From NCBI RefSeq assembly GCF_002259405.1, contig NZ_NPFW01000021.1, positions 434,001-498,000 on the forward strand: a stretch of 64,000 nt of DNA, read 5' to 3'. Positions 20,118 to 28,659 of the stretch are shown here, one piece after another (the stretch's first letter is position 1; each line of letters opens with the position of its first letter). The notes beneath the pieces were generated by a model. It ran no database searches and was not told the DNA's origin. It saw only the letters and a program-made list of their open reading frames with translations. The position numbers were made by a program, and so were the translations under genes. This DNA comes from Rhodococcus sp. 14-2483-1-2. Its GTDB lineage: Bacteria; Actinomycetota; Actinomycetes; Mycobacteriales; Mycobacteriaceae.

Positions 20118-22265
20118 TCACGGTCCGGCCCACCAGCCGGTGGCCGATCCGATCTGTCGGCCCAGCTCGGTGGTGAGAGTTCGCACGTAGGTCGCGGTGA
20201 GATGGTGTTCGTCACGGTAGATCAGAACGTTGCCCTGCTCGACGCGGCACACGGTGTCGTCGCACACGGCATCGGACAGGTCGAGAGCAGAGAACCCGGG
20301 CAGCTGGAACGAGGAGGCAAGGGCCGGGTTGACGGGGTCCAACGCCTCGTCCCTCGGGATACCGCACGAGGCGGCCGTGCCGCCGTCGGCGAGGCAGTCG
20401 ATAGCCCGATACGCAAGCCACGGGGTGTCCCTGACACCCAGTATTCCCACTCCGTCGCCGATCAGTTGCTGCCATACCGAGGCGTACCAGTTGGGGGTGT
20501 AGTCGCCGGGAACGTCCTCTCGGGGGCGGGTGGCGGTGGTGAACACGTAGTCCGGCTGCATCGCGGCCACGTCGGCGAGCACGGTCTGCGTCCAATCCAG
20601 GCAGTCGGGGTACTCGTTGGGGCCGAGCATCGGCATCGTGTCCGTGCTCAACGGACAGCCCATCTTGAGAAACGTGACGACCTTGAAGCCGTGCCGGAGA
20701 CCGAGTGTGTCGAGGGCCGTCACCCAGTGTTCGGCATGTGAACTGCCTGCCAGCACGATCGTTCGGTCCGAGTCGACGTCGCCGTAGGTGCAACAGATCG
20801 CGTCCCGCGTCTCGAAGTCCGCGATGCAGCCCTCGAGGGTGGTGACGGGGAGATCCTCGGGAGCGGAGTAGAGCGGCGGACTGATGTCGGCCGGCTCCAC
20901 GCGAATCCCGTCGGTGAGTTCGAGCGCTCCGGGGTGAGTCAGTTCGTCGACCGATCCGTCCGCCTGCACCGCGGTGATCGACCGATCGATGTAGACGTTC
21001 CATCCGACCGAGCCGGCCGTCACTGCGACTGCGGCGATCGTCGCGGTCGCAGTCACCGCGATGCGTCCTGGTGTGAACGTGCTCGACTGGGTGGGGCGCT
21101 CGACGAGACGGACGGTGAGCCATGCCAGTGCGACCGAGGCTCCGATGATGCCGAGACCGCCGAGTACGTCGGCGTGGGGCCGGCCGGTGGCCGACAGATA
21201 GAAGATCAGCAGCGGCCAGTGCCACAGGTACAGCGGAAACGCGATCGATCCGACCCAGGCGAAGAACCGATTGGAGAGCGTGGCCGCGACGGCGGTCTCG
21301 GAGCCGGCGACGATCAACGCGATGGTGGCCAACACCGGAACGAGGGCCAGGGGGCCGGGAAAGGCAGTCACTCCGTCGACCACGAAGCCGCACCCGACGA
21401 TGACGGTCATGCCGACCACGGCGAGAACCGAGCGCACGGTCGACGACGAGCGGGGGTATCGCGACGACGTCTCGGTCGGACCGTGGCTTCGTGCGGCGAA
21501 CACGGCGGCGACGGCGGCACCGAGCATGATCTCCCAGAGCCGCGCACCGGTGTCGTAGTAGTTCCACGCCTGATGGCGTTGCACACCGTCTGCTGCGTAG
21601 ACGAAGGACACCACCGCTATCACGGCGAATATCGCCGCGAACGTCTGCGGTCGAAGGCTTCGTAGTCCGTCGGGACGCACGGTGCGTCGTATCCACGCGA
21701 GACCGAACACGACGGCAATGGCCAGTAGATAGAACTGGAACTGCACGGCCACCGACCACAGGTGCTGCAGTGGGCTCACCGAGGGGTCGGCCGCAAGGTA
21801 GTCGTTGGCCGTCGTCGCCAGCTGCCAGTTCACGTAGTAGAAGACACCGGATACCAGTTGATCGCCCAGGTCGGCCCAACGAGTGCGCGGCAGCAGGAAC
21901 ACCGATGCGACGGCAACCGCAAGCAATGTGATCAGCAGGGGAGGCCCGAGCCTGCGCAGCACCCGCGTGATCCGGGTGAACGGATTCAGGCTTGCCCCGG
22001 CCTCGGCCGATCGAAGCAGAGATGCGGTGAAGAAGAAGCCGGACAGTGTGAGGAATACATCGACGCCGCCCGAGACCCGACCCATCCAGATGTGGAAGAC
22101 GACAACGAGGGCGATCGCGACACCGCGCAGGCCGTTGAGATCTCGGCGTTGCGGTGGCCGGTGCGTACCGCTGGGCGGAGAATCTGCATCCCCCTGAGCC
22201 GCAACAACCGGGGCCGAGGTATCGGCGACCGAATCGGTGCCGGCTCTGCTGTGGGGTACGTGCAT
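20118..22265 (-). CDS. OafA-type membrane acyltransferase with C-terminal SGNH domain
   Basis: A ~715-residue two-part protein. The N-terminal acyltransferase-3 domain has about ten membrane helices and begins with RRDLNGLRGVAIALVVVFH, in which the conserved R-G and H are present; SGGVDVFLTLSGFF is the second block. The C-terminal periplasmic SGNH domain has the nucleophile Ser in VLAGSSHAEHW and the Asp/His pair in YRDEHHLTATYV. Such proteins move acetyl or other acyl groups across the membrane and onto cell-wall polysaccharide, peptidoglycan or glycolipids; the acceptor here is unknown. The start is uncertain: the ATG before HVPHSRAG gives a 40-residue soluble leader, without a visible ribosome site. 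Confidence 0.85.
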   Translation of the reverse strand: MHVPHSRAGTDSVADTSAPVVAAQGDADSPPSGTHRPPQRRDLNGLRGVAIALVVVFHIWMGRVSGGVDVFLTLSGFFFTASLLRSAEAGASLNPFTRITRVLRRLGPPLLITLLAVAVASVFLLPRTRWADLGDQLVSGVFYYVNWQLATTANDYLAADPSVSPLQHLWSVAVQFQFYLLAIAVVFGLAWIRRTVRPDGLRSLRPQTFAAIFAVIAVVSFVYAADGVQRHQAWNYYDTGARLWEIMLGAAVAAVFAARSHGPTETSSRYPRSSSTVRSVLAVVGMTVIVGCGFVVDGVTAFPGPLALVPVLATIALIVAGSETAVAATLSNRFFAWVGSIAFPLYLWHWPLLIFYLSATGRPHADVLGGLGIIGASVALAWLTVRLVERPTQSSTFTPGRIAVTATATIAAVAVTAGSVGWNVYIDRSITAVQADGSVDELTHPGALELTDGIRVEPADISPPLYSAPEDLPVTTLEGCIADFETRDAICCTYGDVDSDRTIVLAGSSHAEHWVTALDTLGLRHGFKVVTFLKMGCPLSTDTMPMLGPNEYPDCLDWTQTVLADVAAMQPDYVFTTATRPREDVPGDYTPNWYASVWQQLIGDGVGILGVRDTPWLAYRAIDCLADGGTAASCGIPRDEALDPVNPALASSFQLPGFSALDLSDAVCDDTVCRVEQGNVLIYRDEHHLTATYVRTLTTELGRQIGSATGWWAGP

Positions 22266-22558
22266 GGAGGAGAAGTGACTTCCCGGCTGTGTATCGACCA
22301 CTCGGTCGGGGGTCGCGGACGGTGGTACCCGATCTTGATGAGACCGGGATTCTGGGGCAAACAATACGTGTACGTGAGGTGAAGTACTCCTCGGAGTCTG
22401 CTTTGCCGCAATCGGCCCAGTTCGGGGGCGGTTTCGGGCGCCTTGCGCATCGTACGGCTTGCGCATGTATGAGGCGTATGCAAGCATTTATCAAGCGCGT
22501 GCAACTAAACGCGATAGCTCGATAAATGCGTACGCATCTTCCATTCAGGAGTTCAGAC
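22266..22558. other. 293-bp divergent intergenic region
   Basis: Longest gap in the window, between the acyltransferase and an MFS gene. I see no gene in it. It holds two close copies of CTTGCGCAT (near 22443 and 22459), and a long, relatively AT-rich stretch with the inverted repeat described separately. It must contain the promoters of both flanking genes. Confidence 0.6.
22484..22529. repeat. inverted repeat upstream of an MFS gene
   Basis: GCATTTATC (22484-22492) recurs as its complement GATAAATGC (22521-22529), 28 bases apart. The arms extend imperfectly outwards as GCGTATGCAA and GCGTACGCA. The AT content is much higher than in the surrounding DNA. It lies 30 bases before the transporter start codon, so it may be a regulator binding site or the promoter itself. 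Confidence 0.6.
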
Positions 22559-23773
22559 ATGCCACTCGGCTTGCTCGCCCTCGCCATCGGGGGATTCGGA
22601 ATCGGTTTGACCGAATTCGTCATCATGGGCCTACTGCCCGAAGTCGCGGCCGATTTTGCGGTCACCGAGGCCACCGCCGGCTGGCTCATCACCGGCTACG
22701 CGCTGTCCGTCGTCGTCGGGGCACTGTTCGTCACCGCAGCCGTGACACGGTTTCCTCGCAAGAACGTCCTGCTCGCACTGATGTGCCTGTTCATCGTCGG
22801 CAATCTCGTTTCCGCACTGTCGAGCAGCTACGAGATGATGCTGTTCGGCCGCGTCGTCGCAGCGCTGTGTCACGGAGCGTTCTTCGGCATCGGTGCCGTC
22901 GTCGCGGCGAGCCTGGTCGAGCCGGCGAAGAAGGCCGGAGCCATCGCCATGATGTTCGCCGGCCTCACCGCCGCCAACGTCCTGGGAGTTCCGTTCGGGA
23001 CGTTCCTGGGTCAGAACCACGGTTGGCGCTCGACGTTCTGGGCGATCACGGTGATCGGCATCGTCGCGTCGATCGGCATCGCCGCCCTCGTTCCTCGCGA
23101 CACCGGGAGCGGTGAGGTGAGCAATCTGCGGCGAGAGTTGCGCGCGTTCCGATCGGTGCAGGTATGGCTGTCCATCGTGGTCACGGTGCTCGGGTACGGC
23201 GGCATGTTCGGTGCGTTCACGTACATCGCGTTCACGCTCACCGACGTCAGTGGCTTCGCGTCGAGTTCGGTGCCGTGGCTCCTCGTGCTGTTCGGCGGCG
23301 GGTTGTTCGTCGGCAACTATCTCGGCGGCAAGGCGGCAGACCGCAACCTCACCGGCACGCTGACGATTCTGCTCGGTGCGCTGACCGTCGTACTCGTCTT
23401 CTTCGCGCTCACCGCGGAGAGTCGTCCGGCGACGATCGCATCTCTCGTGCTCATGGGTGCGTTCGGCTTCGCAACGGTCCCGGGGCTGCAGATGCGGGTG
23501 ATGTCGTTCGCATCCGACGCTCCGACGATGGCGTCCGGCGCGAACATCGCCGCGTTCAATCTCGGAAACGCGTTGGGCGCGTGGCTCGGCGGTGTCACGA
23601 TCTCGGCCGGTCTCGGCTACACCTCGCCCATCTGGGCCGGATCCGGCATCACCGCGGCTGCCTTGATGGTGTTGTTGTTCGCGACCGGTCTGCTCCGACG
23701 CGCCGACGTGAATCCGATCGCGGGGGCGGGACGACCGAGCGCTGCAACCAGTGCCGCGGGATCGTCCACCTGA
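22559..23773 (+). CDS. DHA1-family (12-TMS) MFS transporter
   Basis: A 404-residue exporter of the AraJ/Cmx-like group. The N-terminus FGIGLTEFVIMGLLPEVAADF is characteristic, with conserved Glu in TEF in the first helix; motif C-like GRVVAALCHGAFFGIG follows and the second half repeats the fold. Substrate unknown; close relatives export chloramphenicol, sugars or arabinose-like compounds. The ATG start has AGGAG seven bases upstream, so the 11 extra residues of the open frame are excluded. An AT-rich inverted repeat lies just upstream. Its last 157 bases overlap, antisense, a MerR-linked membrane protein gene. Confidence 0.88.
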   Translation: MPLGLLALAIGGFGIGLTEFVIMGLLPEVAADFAVTEATAGWLITGYALSVVVGALFVTAAVTRFPRKNVLLALMCLFIVGNLVSALSSSYEMMLFGRVVAALCHGAFFGIGAVVAASLVEPAKKAGAIAMMFAGLTAANVLGVPFGTFLGQNHGWRSTFWAITVIGIVASIGIAALVPRDTGSGEVSNLRRELRAFRSVQVWLSIVVTVLGYGGMFGAFTYIAFTLTDVSGFASSSVPWLLVLFGGGLFVGNYLGGKAADRNLTGTLTILLGALTVVLVFFALTAESRPATIASLVLMGAFGFATVPGLQMRVMSFASDAPTMASGANIAAFNLGNALGAWLGGVTISAGLGYTSPIWAGSGITAAALMVLLFATGLLRRADVNPIAGAGRPSAATSAAGSST

Positions 23774-24306
23774 AGGCCGAAGGAGTGGGCGCTGCCCTCG
23801 ACCCTCCACCGCTGCAGGGGCGAGGGCACGGCAACCGTTGTAGGGCAGGACAAATCGATGTCGACGGTGGTGCCGTCCTGATGCGGTAGGACGAGTCGGC
23901 CGCCGTCGAGCGTCGGCGACACGACGCCGTAGCGGCGGTGGATTCGGGCGGAGACGATGGTCGCTCGGTCCACCATCGCGACGACCTTCCCGGAGGTTCG
24001 CAGAGTGAGTGTGGTCGGCGAGAGAACGTGAGGATGGACGCGGGCCAGCGCGACCGACGAGGTGAGCACGATCAGTGACGCCACCGACAGAGCTGCGAGG
24101 ACTGCACTGATCCACAGCACCGGAATCAGCAGATGCAGAACGACCATCTCGATGACGGTGACGACGCCGAACATCACCGGCATCGCAAGGGTTCCACGTA
24201 CCGCGGTGAACACTGCCGAATCCGCGCCGATCGGCGCATGCCGTCGACGGCCCCACAGCAGCAATGCGTGCCATCTGCCGACCCGGACCGGGGTGTGGAC
24301 CGTCAT
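23617..24306 (-). CDS. membrane protein linked to a MerR regulator
   Basis: A 229-residue protein with two close hydrophobic helices (MPVMFGVVTVIEMVVLHLLI and LWISAVLAALSVASLIVL, about residues 42-82) followed by a soluble C-terminal beta-rich domain (VHPHVLSPTTLTLRTSGKV, VVSPTLDGGRLVLPHQDG). This resembles small PH-like membrane proteins of actinobacteria but no family is certain. The ATG overlaps the MerR stop by four bases, so the two are co-translated. The last 52 codons overlap the end of the convergent MFS gene, an unusually long antisense overlap, with both frames looking real. Confidence 0.7.
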   Translation of the reverse strand: MTVHTPVRVGRWHALLLWGRRRHAPIGADSAVFTAVRGTLAMPVMFGVVTVIEMVVLHLLIPVLWISAVLAALSVASLIVLTSSVALARVHPHVLSPTTLTLRTSGKVVAMVDRATIVSARIHRRYGVVSPTLDGGRLVLPHQDGTTVDIDLSCPTTVAVPSPLQRWRVEGSAHSFGLQVDDPAALVAALGRPAPAIGFTSARRSRPVANNNTIKAAAVMPDPAQMGEV

Positions 24307-25100
24307 CGAGCAGCACCGGGGCGGCTGGGTTCGCTGGTCTGCAGACGTGCGATGGCGTCGATGATCACTGCGCGCTGAGCGGGATCGGGCACGATGTCGT
24401 CGATACTCAGCGGGCCGGTCTCGTGGGTGGAGACCTCCGGCTCCGCCGAAACGAGAGCGGGAATATCGAGCACCGACGCCAATTCTGCTGCGAGCGAATC
24501 GATGTCGGCTGCGGCATCGTCGACCCCTCGGCCTTCGAGCGCGCTGAATCTGCGCAGGAGCGCCAGGTACTTCACCCGGGTGTCGGGATCGGCCAGCGTC
24601 GCTGTCATCGACTCGAAGAACGACGAGGGGACGGTGCCCGAGATCGCCATCACCTCGAGCAGGTCACGCTCACGGAGCAGCGCTTCGCGGTCGGTCTCGG
24701 CAGCGGCATCGATCAACGCGGCCAGTGTGTCCGCCGCATCGCGCGGCAGCGCGGTCAGTGGACGATGCTCGACGGCGTCGTCGAGCAGGGCCGACAAGCG
24801 AGTGTGCCGGTGCGCCAGAGCTTTCTGCTGCGATTCGATACCGGACAACAGAGCGCGTAGATCGGCGACCACGTCGCTCTCGTCCGCCTCGGACCGGTCG
24901 AGGGCGGCAGCTATCGCGCCGAGAGGCATTCCGCAGTCGGCAAGCCAACGGATTCTCATCAGTCGAACCACGTCGTCGATCGTGTACTCGCGATAGCCGT
25001 TGGACAGACGGCGTGGCTCACCGAGCAGGCCGAGACGGTGATAGTGCCGCACTGTTCGAGGTGTCGTTCCGGCGGCGTCGGCCAGGGATCCGATTCTCAT
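24303..25100 (-). CDS. MerR-family transcriptional regulator
   Basis: A 265-residue regulator with an N-terminal winged-helix MerR domain (MRIGSLADAAGTTPRTVRHY, then LRIRWLADCGMPLGAIA-type second wing) and a long coiled dimerisation helix near residues 75-110. The remaining ~150 residues form a helical effector domain without recognised ligand motifs or metal-binding cysteines, so it is not a metal sensor of the MerR/CueR type. A near-perfect 21-bp dyad lies just upstream and is the expected operator. It heads a two-gene operon with the membrane protein. Confidence 0.9.
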   Translation of the reverse strand: MRIGSLADAAGTTPRTVRHYHRLGLLGEPRRLSNGYREYTIDDVVRLMRIRWLADCGMPLGAIAAALDRSEADESDVVADLRALLSGIESQQKALAHRHTRLSALLDDAVEHRPLTALPRDAADTLAALIDAAAETDREALLRERDLLEVMAISGTVPSSFFESMTATLADPDTRVKYLALLRRFSALEGRGVDDAAADIDSLAAELASVLDIPALVSAEPEVSTHETGPLSIDDIVPDPAQRAVIIDAIARLQTSEPSRPGAAR

Positions 25101-25113
25101 GTGTTCAGTGTGA

Positions 25114-25134
25114 ACCGTGACGCTACGTCAAGGT
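25114..25134. promoter_or_regulatory. MerR-type operator dyad
   Basis: ACCGTGACG-CTA-CGTCAAGGT: nine-base arms with one mismatch around a three-base centre; the inner TGACG/CGTCA is perfect. It starts 14 bases upstream of the MerR ATG. On the minus strand TTGACC (25137-25132) lies 19 bases before CACACT, the long spacer typical of MerR-controlled promoters. Confidence 0.7.
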
Positions 25135-25248
25135 CAAGATCGGCAGCGCCCTGCTCACAGGCAGCCCCTGTGCGACGCACCGAGTATTCTCGGTGGTCCG
25201 TGCGATTCGACGTGGTTCGCACTGTTCGAGGAAGAGACCTGGCTGAAG

Positions 25249-26115
25249 ATGGTCGACACCGATCGTTGGTATCGGGAGATGTTCGAGGCCAGCACGGTCG
25301 GATTGGCACTGGCCGACGAGAACGGACTGTTGGTTCTCGCGAACGAGGCGTACGCGGCAATCGTCGGTTGTCCGCGTCATCTGTTGGCCGGCCGCTCCTC
25401 TCGCGAATTCACCCATCCCGACGATCTGGCCCAGCACGCCGCCATGGAACAGATCATGGACGACTCCAAGGCGCGTGGGGAATCGGTCCACGTCGAGAAG
25501 CGCTACCTGCATCCGGACGGCACGGTGCGGTGGGGATGGATCTCGGCCAGTGAGGTCCCCGGCCCCGGGGGCATTCGGTGGACGATGGCCGTCGTGCACG
25601 ACATCACCGATCGTCGGCGTCTCGAGGACGACCTCCGCCAGGCCGCGCACACCGATGCCCTCACCGGATTGCTCAACCGGCGTGGATGGCGCGATCGGCT
25701 GCATCAGTTGACGACACCGCGTGCTGCCGGTGTCGCACTGGCTCTGGCGATGGTCGACTTCGATCGATTCAAGTCGTACAACGACAAGTACGGTCACGGA
25801 CGCGGTGATCGGCTGTTGATTCAGTTCTCTGCTGCTGCCGAGGACCTGCTCGGCAGTCGAGCCTCCATCGCCAGGTGGGGCGGCGAGGAATTCGCTCTCG
25901 TCATGCCCGATGTGGGTCCGACGACCATGTCGGCCGTGCTTGCCGAGTTGTCGGCGGTCGTGCCCGACGGACAGACATTCTCGGCCGGCTACACGACACT
26001 GCGTGTGGGGGAGTCCGTCGACGACTGCTTCGACCGCGCGGACATGTTGCTCTACCGAGCAAAACGCGACGGTGGTGCGCGTTCGTACGGGGACGCAGCC
26101 GCGATTCCGACGTGA
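25249..26115 (+). CDS. PAS-GGDEF diguanylate cyclase
   Basis: A 288-residue soluble protein that should make cyclic di-GMP. A PAS domain (about residues 8-122, ending VVHDITDRR) is joined by a short helix to a GGDEF domain (about 130-285) that opens with DALTGLLNRRGW. The active-site signature is GGEEF at residues 211-215, a catalytically competent variant. The usual inhibitory I-site RxxD just upstream is absent (GSRA instead), so product inhibition through it is not expected. No phosphodiesterase domain is attached. Start uncertain: ATG before VDTDRW is used; GAGGAAGAG lies 12 bases upstream. Confidence 0.9.
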   Translation: MVDTDRWYREMFEASTVGLALADENGLLVLANEAYAAIVGCPRHLLAGRSSREFTHPDDLAQHAAMEQIMDDSKARGESVHVEKRYLHPDGTVRWGWISASEVPGPGGIRWTMAVVHDITDRRRLEDDLRQAAHTDALTGLLNRRGWRDRLHQLTTPRAAGVALALAMVDFDRFKSYNDKYGHGRGDRLLIQFSAAAEDLLGSRASIARWGGEEFALVMPDVGPTTMSAVLAELSAVVPDGQTFSAGYTTLRVGESVDDCFDRADMLLYRAKRDGGARSYGDAAAIPT

Positions 26116-26121
26116 CGACCG

Positions 26122-26718
26122 TCAGTTCTGCAGGCGACCGAATCCGACGACCCCGGAATCGGATGCGTAGTGCAGCGTGTGCACCCTGATCTTGCCGGCT
26201 TCGTTGCCGCCGACGGTGATGGCCTCGTCGCCGTCCACCGCGACGATCACGTTGGTGTGTTGGCCGGCCCAGCTGGTGTTGTCGTAGAGCACCACATCGC
26301 CCACCGAAGGCGTGTAGCCACCGACCGCTTCGAATCGGCCCTGCTCCTGGTAGTACTCCTGCAGGGTGTAGACGCCGGGAATCCGCCACGAACCCGAATT
26401 GGGGTTCGACAACGGCAGGCCCGCCTCCTTCATGATCCAGCTGACGAAATCCGCGCACCACGCTTCGTCGACGCCCTCGGCGTAGAACGTCCCCGGCCGC
26501 TGCTGCTCGTGCTCGGTGCGGAGGAGTTCGACCACCCGGGCCTGATCGGCGGTCAGCTCGCCTGCGTTCACCTCGGGGAAGGCTTCGGTGTCCCACGGGA
26601 GATACCGGCTCGGTGCCAGCCACAGAATTCCGACCGCCACCACGACGACGACAGCGGCGCAGGCCGCCGACCACAGGGGCCAGCGTCGTCGAGTGCGCGC
26701 GGTGGTGTCGATGCTCAT
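26122..26718 (-). CDS. membrane-anchored CHAP-domain protein
   Basis: A 198-residue exported protein with one signal-anchor helix (about residues 16-35, ACAAVVVVVAVGILWL) and a CHAP-type amidase/peptidase domain. The likely catalytic cysteine is C88 in EAWCADFVSW and the histidine is H154 in GQHTNVIV; GDVVLYD precedes it as in the family. CHAP domains usually cut peptidoglycan stem peptides or cross-bridges. TACCGT lies six bases before the ATG, and the divergent sirtuin gene has the same arrangement, so a compact pair of leaderless promoters sits in the 47 bases between them. Confidence 0.85.
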   Translation of the reverse strand: MSIDTTARTRRRWPLWSAACAAVVVVVAVGILWLAPSRYLPWDTEAFPEVNAGELTADQARVVELLRTEHEQQRPGTFYAEGVDEAWCADFVSWIMKEAGLPLSNPNSGSWRIPGVYTLQEYYQEQGRFEAVGGYTPSVGDVVLYDNTSWAGQHTNVIVAVDGDEAITVGGNEAGKIRVHTLHYASDSGVVGFGRLQN

Positions 26719-26765
26719 GCGACCACGGTAGCGCGACGTGCCACACCGCTCGGCACAATGACCGT

Positions 26766-27542
26766 GTGACCACTTCCGAGAATCAGTCGCCCGTTGCCGT
26801 TCCGCAGCCTGTCGTGGACTCCGCGCGAGAGGCGTCGCGGATCACCGTACTGACCGGCGCAGGCATGTCCGCCGAGTCGGGGATCGCCACATTCCGGGAC
26901 GCCCAGAGCGGGTTGTGGAAGGACTTCGACCCCAAGGATCTCGCCAGCCCGGAGGGGTGGCTGGCCGACAGTGACCTGGTGTGGGGCTGGTATCGATGGC
27001 GAGCCGAATTGGTCCGGCGCTCCGAGCCCAACGCCGGTCACGTGGCACTGGCTCAATGGCAGGCCCGCGCGCACGTCGACATCGCCACCCAGAATGTCGA
27101 CGACCTCCACGAGAGGGCCGGGGCCACAGTTCTCGCGCACGTGCACGGCAGCCTGTTCGAGCCGTATTGCAGCGACTGTGGGACACGAGCGCAGTTCGAC
27201 GGTGCCGCCGATGCTCCGGCCGAGGCCGATCAGCGGGTTCCGCCGCCGGAGTGCCCGCTGTGCGGTGGGTTGATCAGGCCGGGAGCGGTGTGGTTCGGCG
27301 AATCGCTGCCCGAGGCCGCGTGGGAGGCGGCCGAGGACGCGGTGCGCACTGCCGACCTCGTTCTCGTCGTCGGCACGTCGGGAGTGGTGTACCCGTTCGC
27401 CGGGCTGCCTGCGATCGCGCGCAGCGCCGGAGCGACGGTGGTCGAGATCAACCCGGTCGAGACCGAGCTCTCGGACATGGCCGATCACCGGTGGCGCACC
27501 ACGGCCGCGACGGGATTGCCTGCATTGGTTGCCCAACTCTGA
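26766..27542 (+). CDS. NAD-dependent protein deacylase (class III sirtuin)
   Basis: A 258-residue Sir2 protein removing acyl groups from lysines with NAD as co-substrate. Motifs in order: GAGMSAESGIATFRD (31-45), TQNVDDLH (108-115), the catalytic H127 in HVHGS, a zinc site CSDC and CPLC, and the C-terminal VGTSGVVYPFAGLP and EINP. Y76 and R79 form the YxxR pair that in E. coli CobB and human SIRT5 recognises succinyl or malonyl lysine, so desuccinylase activity is plausible. GTG start with CACAAT six bases upstream, as in leaderless genes. NAD synthesis genes lie 10 kb away but are not linked in transcription. Confidence 0.93.
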   Translation: MTTSENQSPVAVPQPVVDSAREASRITVLTGAGMSAESGIATFRDAQSGLWKDFDPKDLASPEGWLADSDLVWGWYRWRAELVRRSEPNAGHVALAQWQARAHVDIATQNVDDLHERAGATVLAHVHGSLFEPYCSDCGTRAQFDGAADAPAEADQRVPPPECPLCGGLIRPGAVWFGESLPEAAWEAAEDAVRTADLVLVVGTSGVVYPFAGLPAIARSAGATVVEINPVETELSDMADHRWRTTAATGLPALVAQL

Positions 27543-27597
27543 TCCGCCACATCAGGCCGGTGGCCACTCGCTGCTTCGTCTGATGACGGACCCGCCG

Positions 27598-28659
27598 TCA
27601 CGGGCGTAGTCGCCGAACCAGCAGCAGTGAAAGCCCACCGAACAGGCCGGCGATCACCAGGGTCAGGGCTGTCTCCATCGCCTGGAATCGCCAGAACAGT
27701 CGATCCTCGTGGTACTTCGTCTGGAAGGCCTCGGCACCCTGGGCGCGGATGCAGTCGATCTCGATTCTGGCGTTGTTCGCGCGCTGACGATCGGAGTACT
27801 GCTCGTATTCTGCGACCGTCTCGAATTCGCTCATGTCTCGGTAGTCGTCGGGCCAGTCACACTGCTGCAGGTCGATGGCTACGGCATCACCGTGTCGATC
27901 GACGTAGTCCGACGAGACGTTCCACCGCGGATAGATCCTGATCGAATCCATCGGCAGATAGAAGTCAGGGGTGCCGCCGTACATGTCGCCCACCTTCTGC
28001 TCCACCGTCAGTCGCTCGACTTCGGGGTTCGCGTAGTGCTCGCGGATCTGCGTCGGCAGCAGCGCCAGGAACGCAGTGGACACGACGAGGGTCGTGATCA
28101 TCGCGGCGATCGTGTTCGTCATGGCCAGCGCGCATGCTGCGCCGAGCATCAGTCCCACAGCCGTGTACGCGCCTGCTACGAACCCCGTTGCCCCGAATGT
28201 CGGGAAATCCAAGCGCGATTCGCCGGTGCTCATGAACGTGAACGATCCTGGGGAAGTGCGATATTTCGCCCAGTACAGGGCGCAGCCGAGCAGTGCCATG
28301 GCGAGCATCGTCGGTACGAACACGACGAGCACGCGCACTCCGTACCACCGTCGTCTGCTCACCGATTGGGTCAGACCGAGTACGTGAGTTCGACGTTCGA
28401 GATCGCGGGTGAACACGGTGACCCCGACGAAAGTTCCGAGCACGACCGGGAGGGCGATCGTGAGAAGAATCGCCAGGCTCTGCGCGGTCTCCGCTGTGCA
28501 GTAGTCCTCACCGATCCCGAGGCAGCCCTGCAGCGCGGGAATCGGTGCCACACCGCCGTCGATCAGCGTGATGGCAATCGTGATGGCCGCCAACAGCAGT
28601 GGGGTCAGCACTCCGAACAGAATGGTCGCGCGGAACTGTCTCCACGTTACCCAGATCAT
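27598..28659 (-). CDS. ABC transporter permease of a GntR-controlled system
   Basis: A 353-residue membrane protein with about six helices: one near the start (ILFGVLTPLLLAAITIAITL), a large extracytoplasmic loop, several in the middle, a long second soluble region after QIREHY, and a last helix at the end. It belongs to the ABC-2-like type of permeases paired with YtrB-like ATPases. Its GTG or ATG start overlaps the ATPase stop by four bases, so it is the last gene of the operon. Such YtrA-type operons often react to cell-wall-active compounds; the transported substrate here is unknown. Confidence 0.8.
   Translation of the reverse strand: MIWVTWRQFRATILFGVLTPLLLAAITIAITLIDGGVAPIPALQGCLGIGEDYCTAETAQSLAILLTIALPVVLGTFVGVTVFTRDLERRTHVLGLTQSVSRRRWYGVRVLVVFVPTMLAMALLGCALYWAKYRTSPGSFTFMSTGESRLDFPTFGATGFVAGAYTAVGLMLGAACALAMTNTIAAMITTLVVSTAFLALLPTQIREHYANPEVERLTVEQKVGDMYGGTPDFYLPMDSIRIYPRWNVSSDYVDRHGDAVAIDLQQCDWPDDYRDMSEFETVAEYEQYSDRQRANNARIEIDCIRAQGAEAFQTKYHEDRLFWRFQAMETALTLVIAGLFGGLSLLLVRRLRP

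Noticed and set aside
27584..27600. TGACGG/CCGTCA hairpin as terminator between the sirtuin and the ABC permease
   Set aside because: Stem of only six pairs, no T run on either strand, and it overlaps the permease stop codon.
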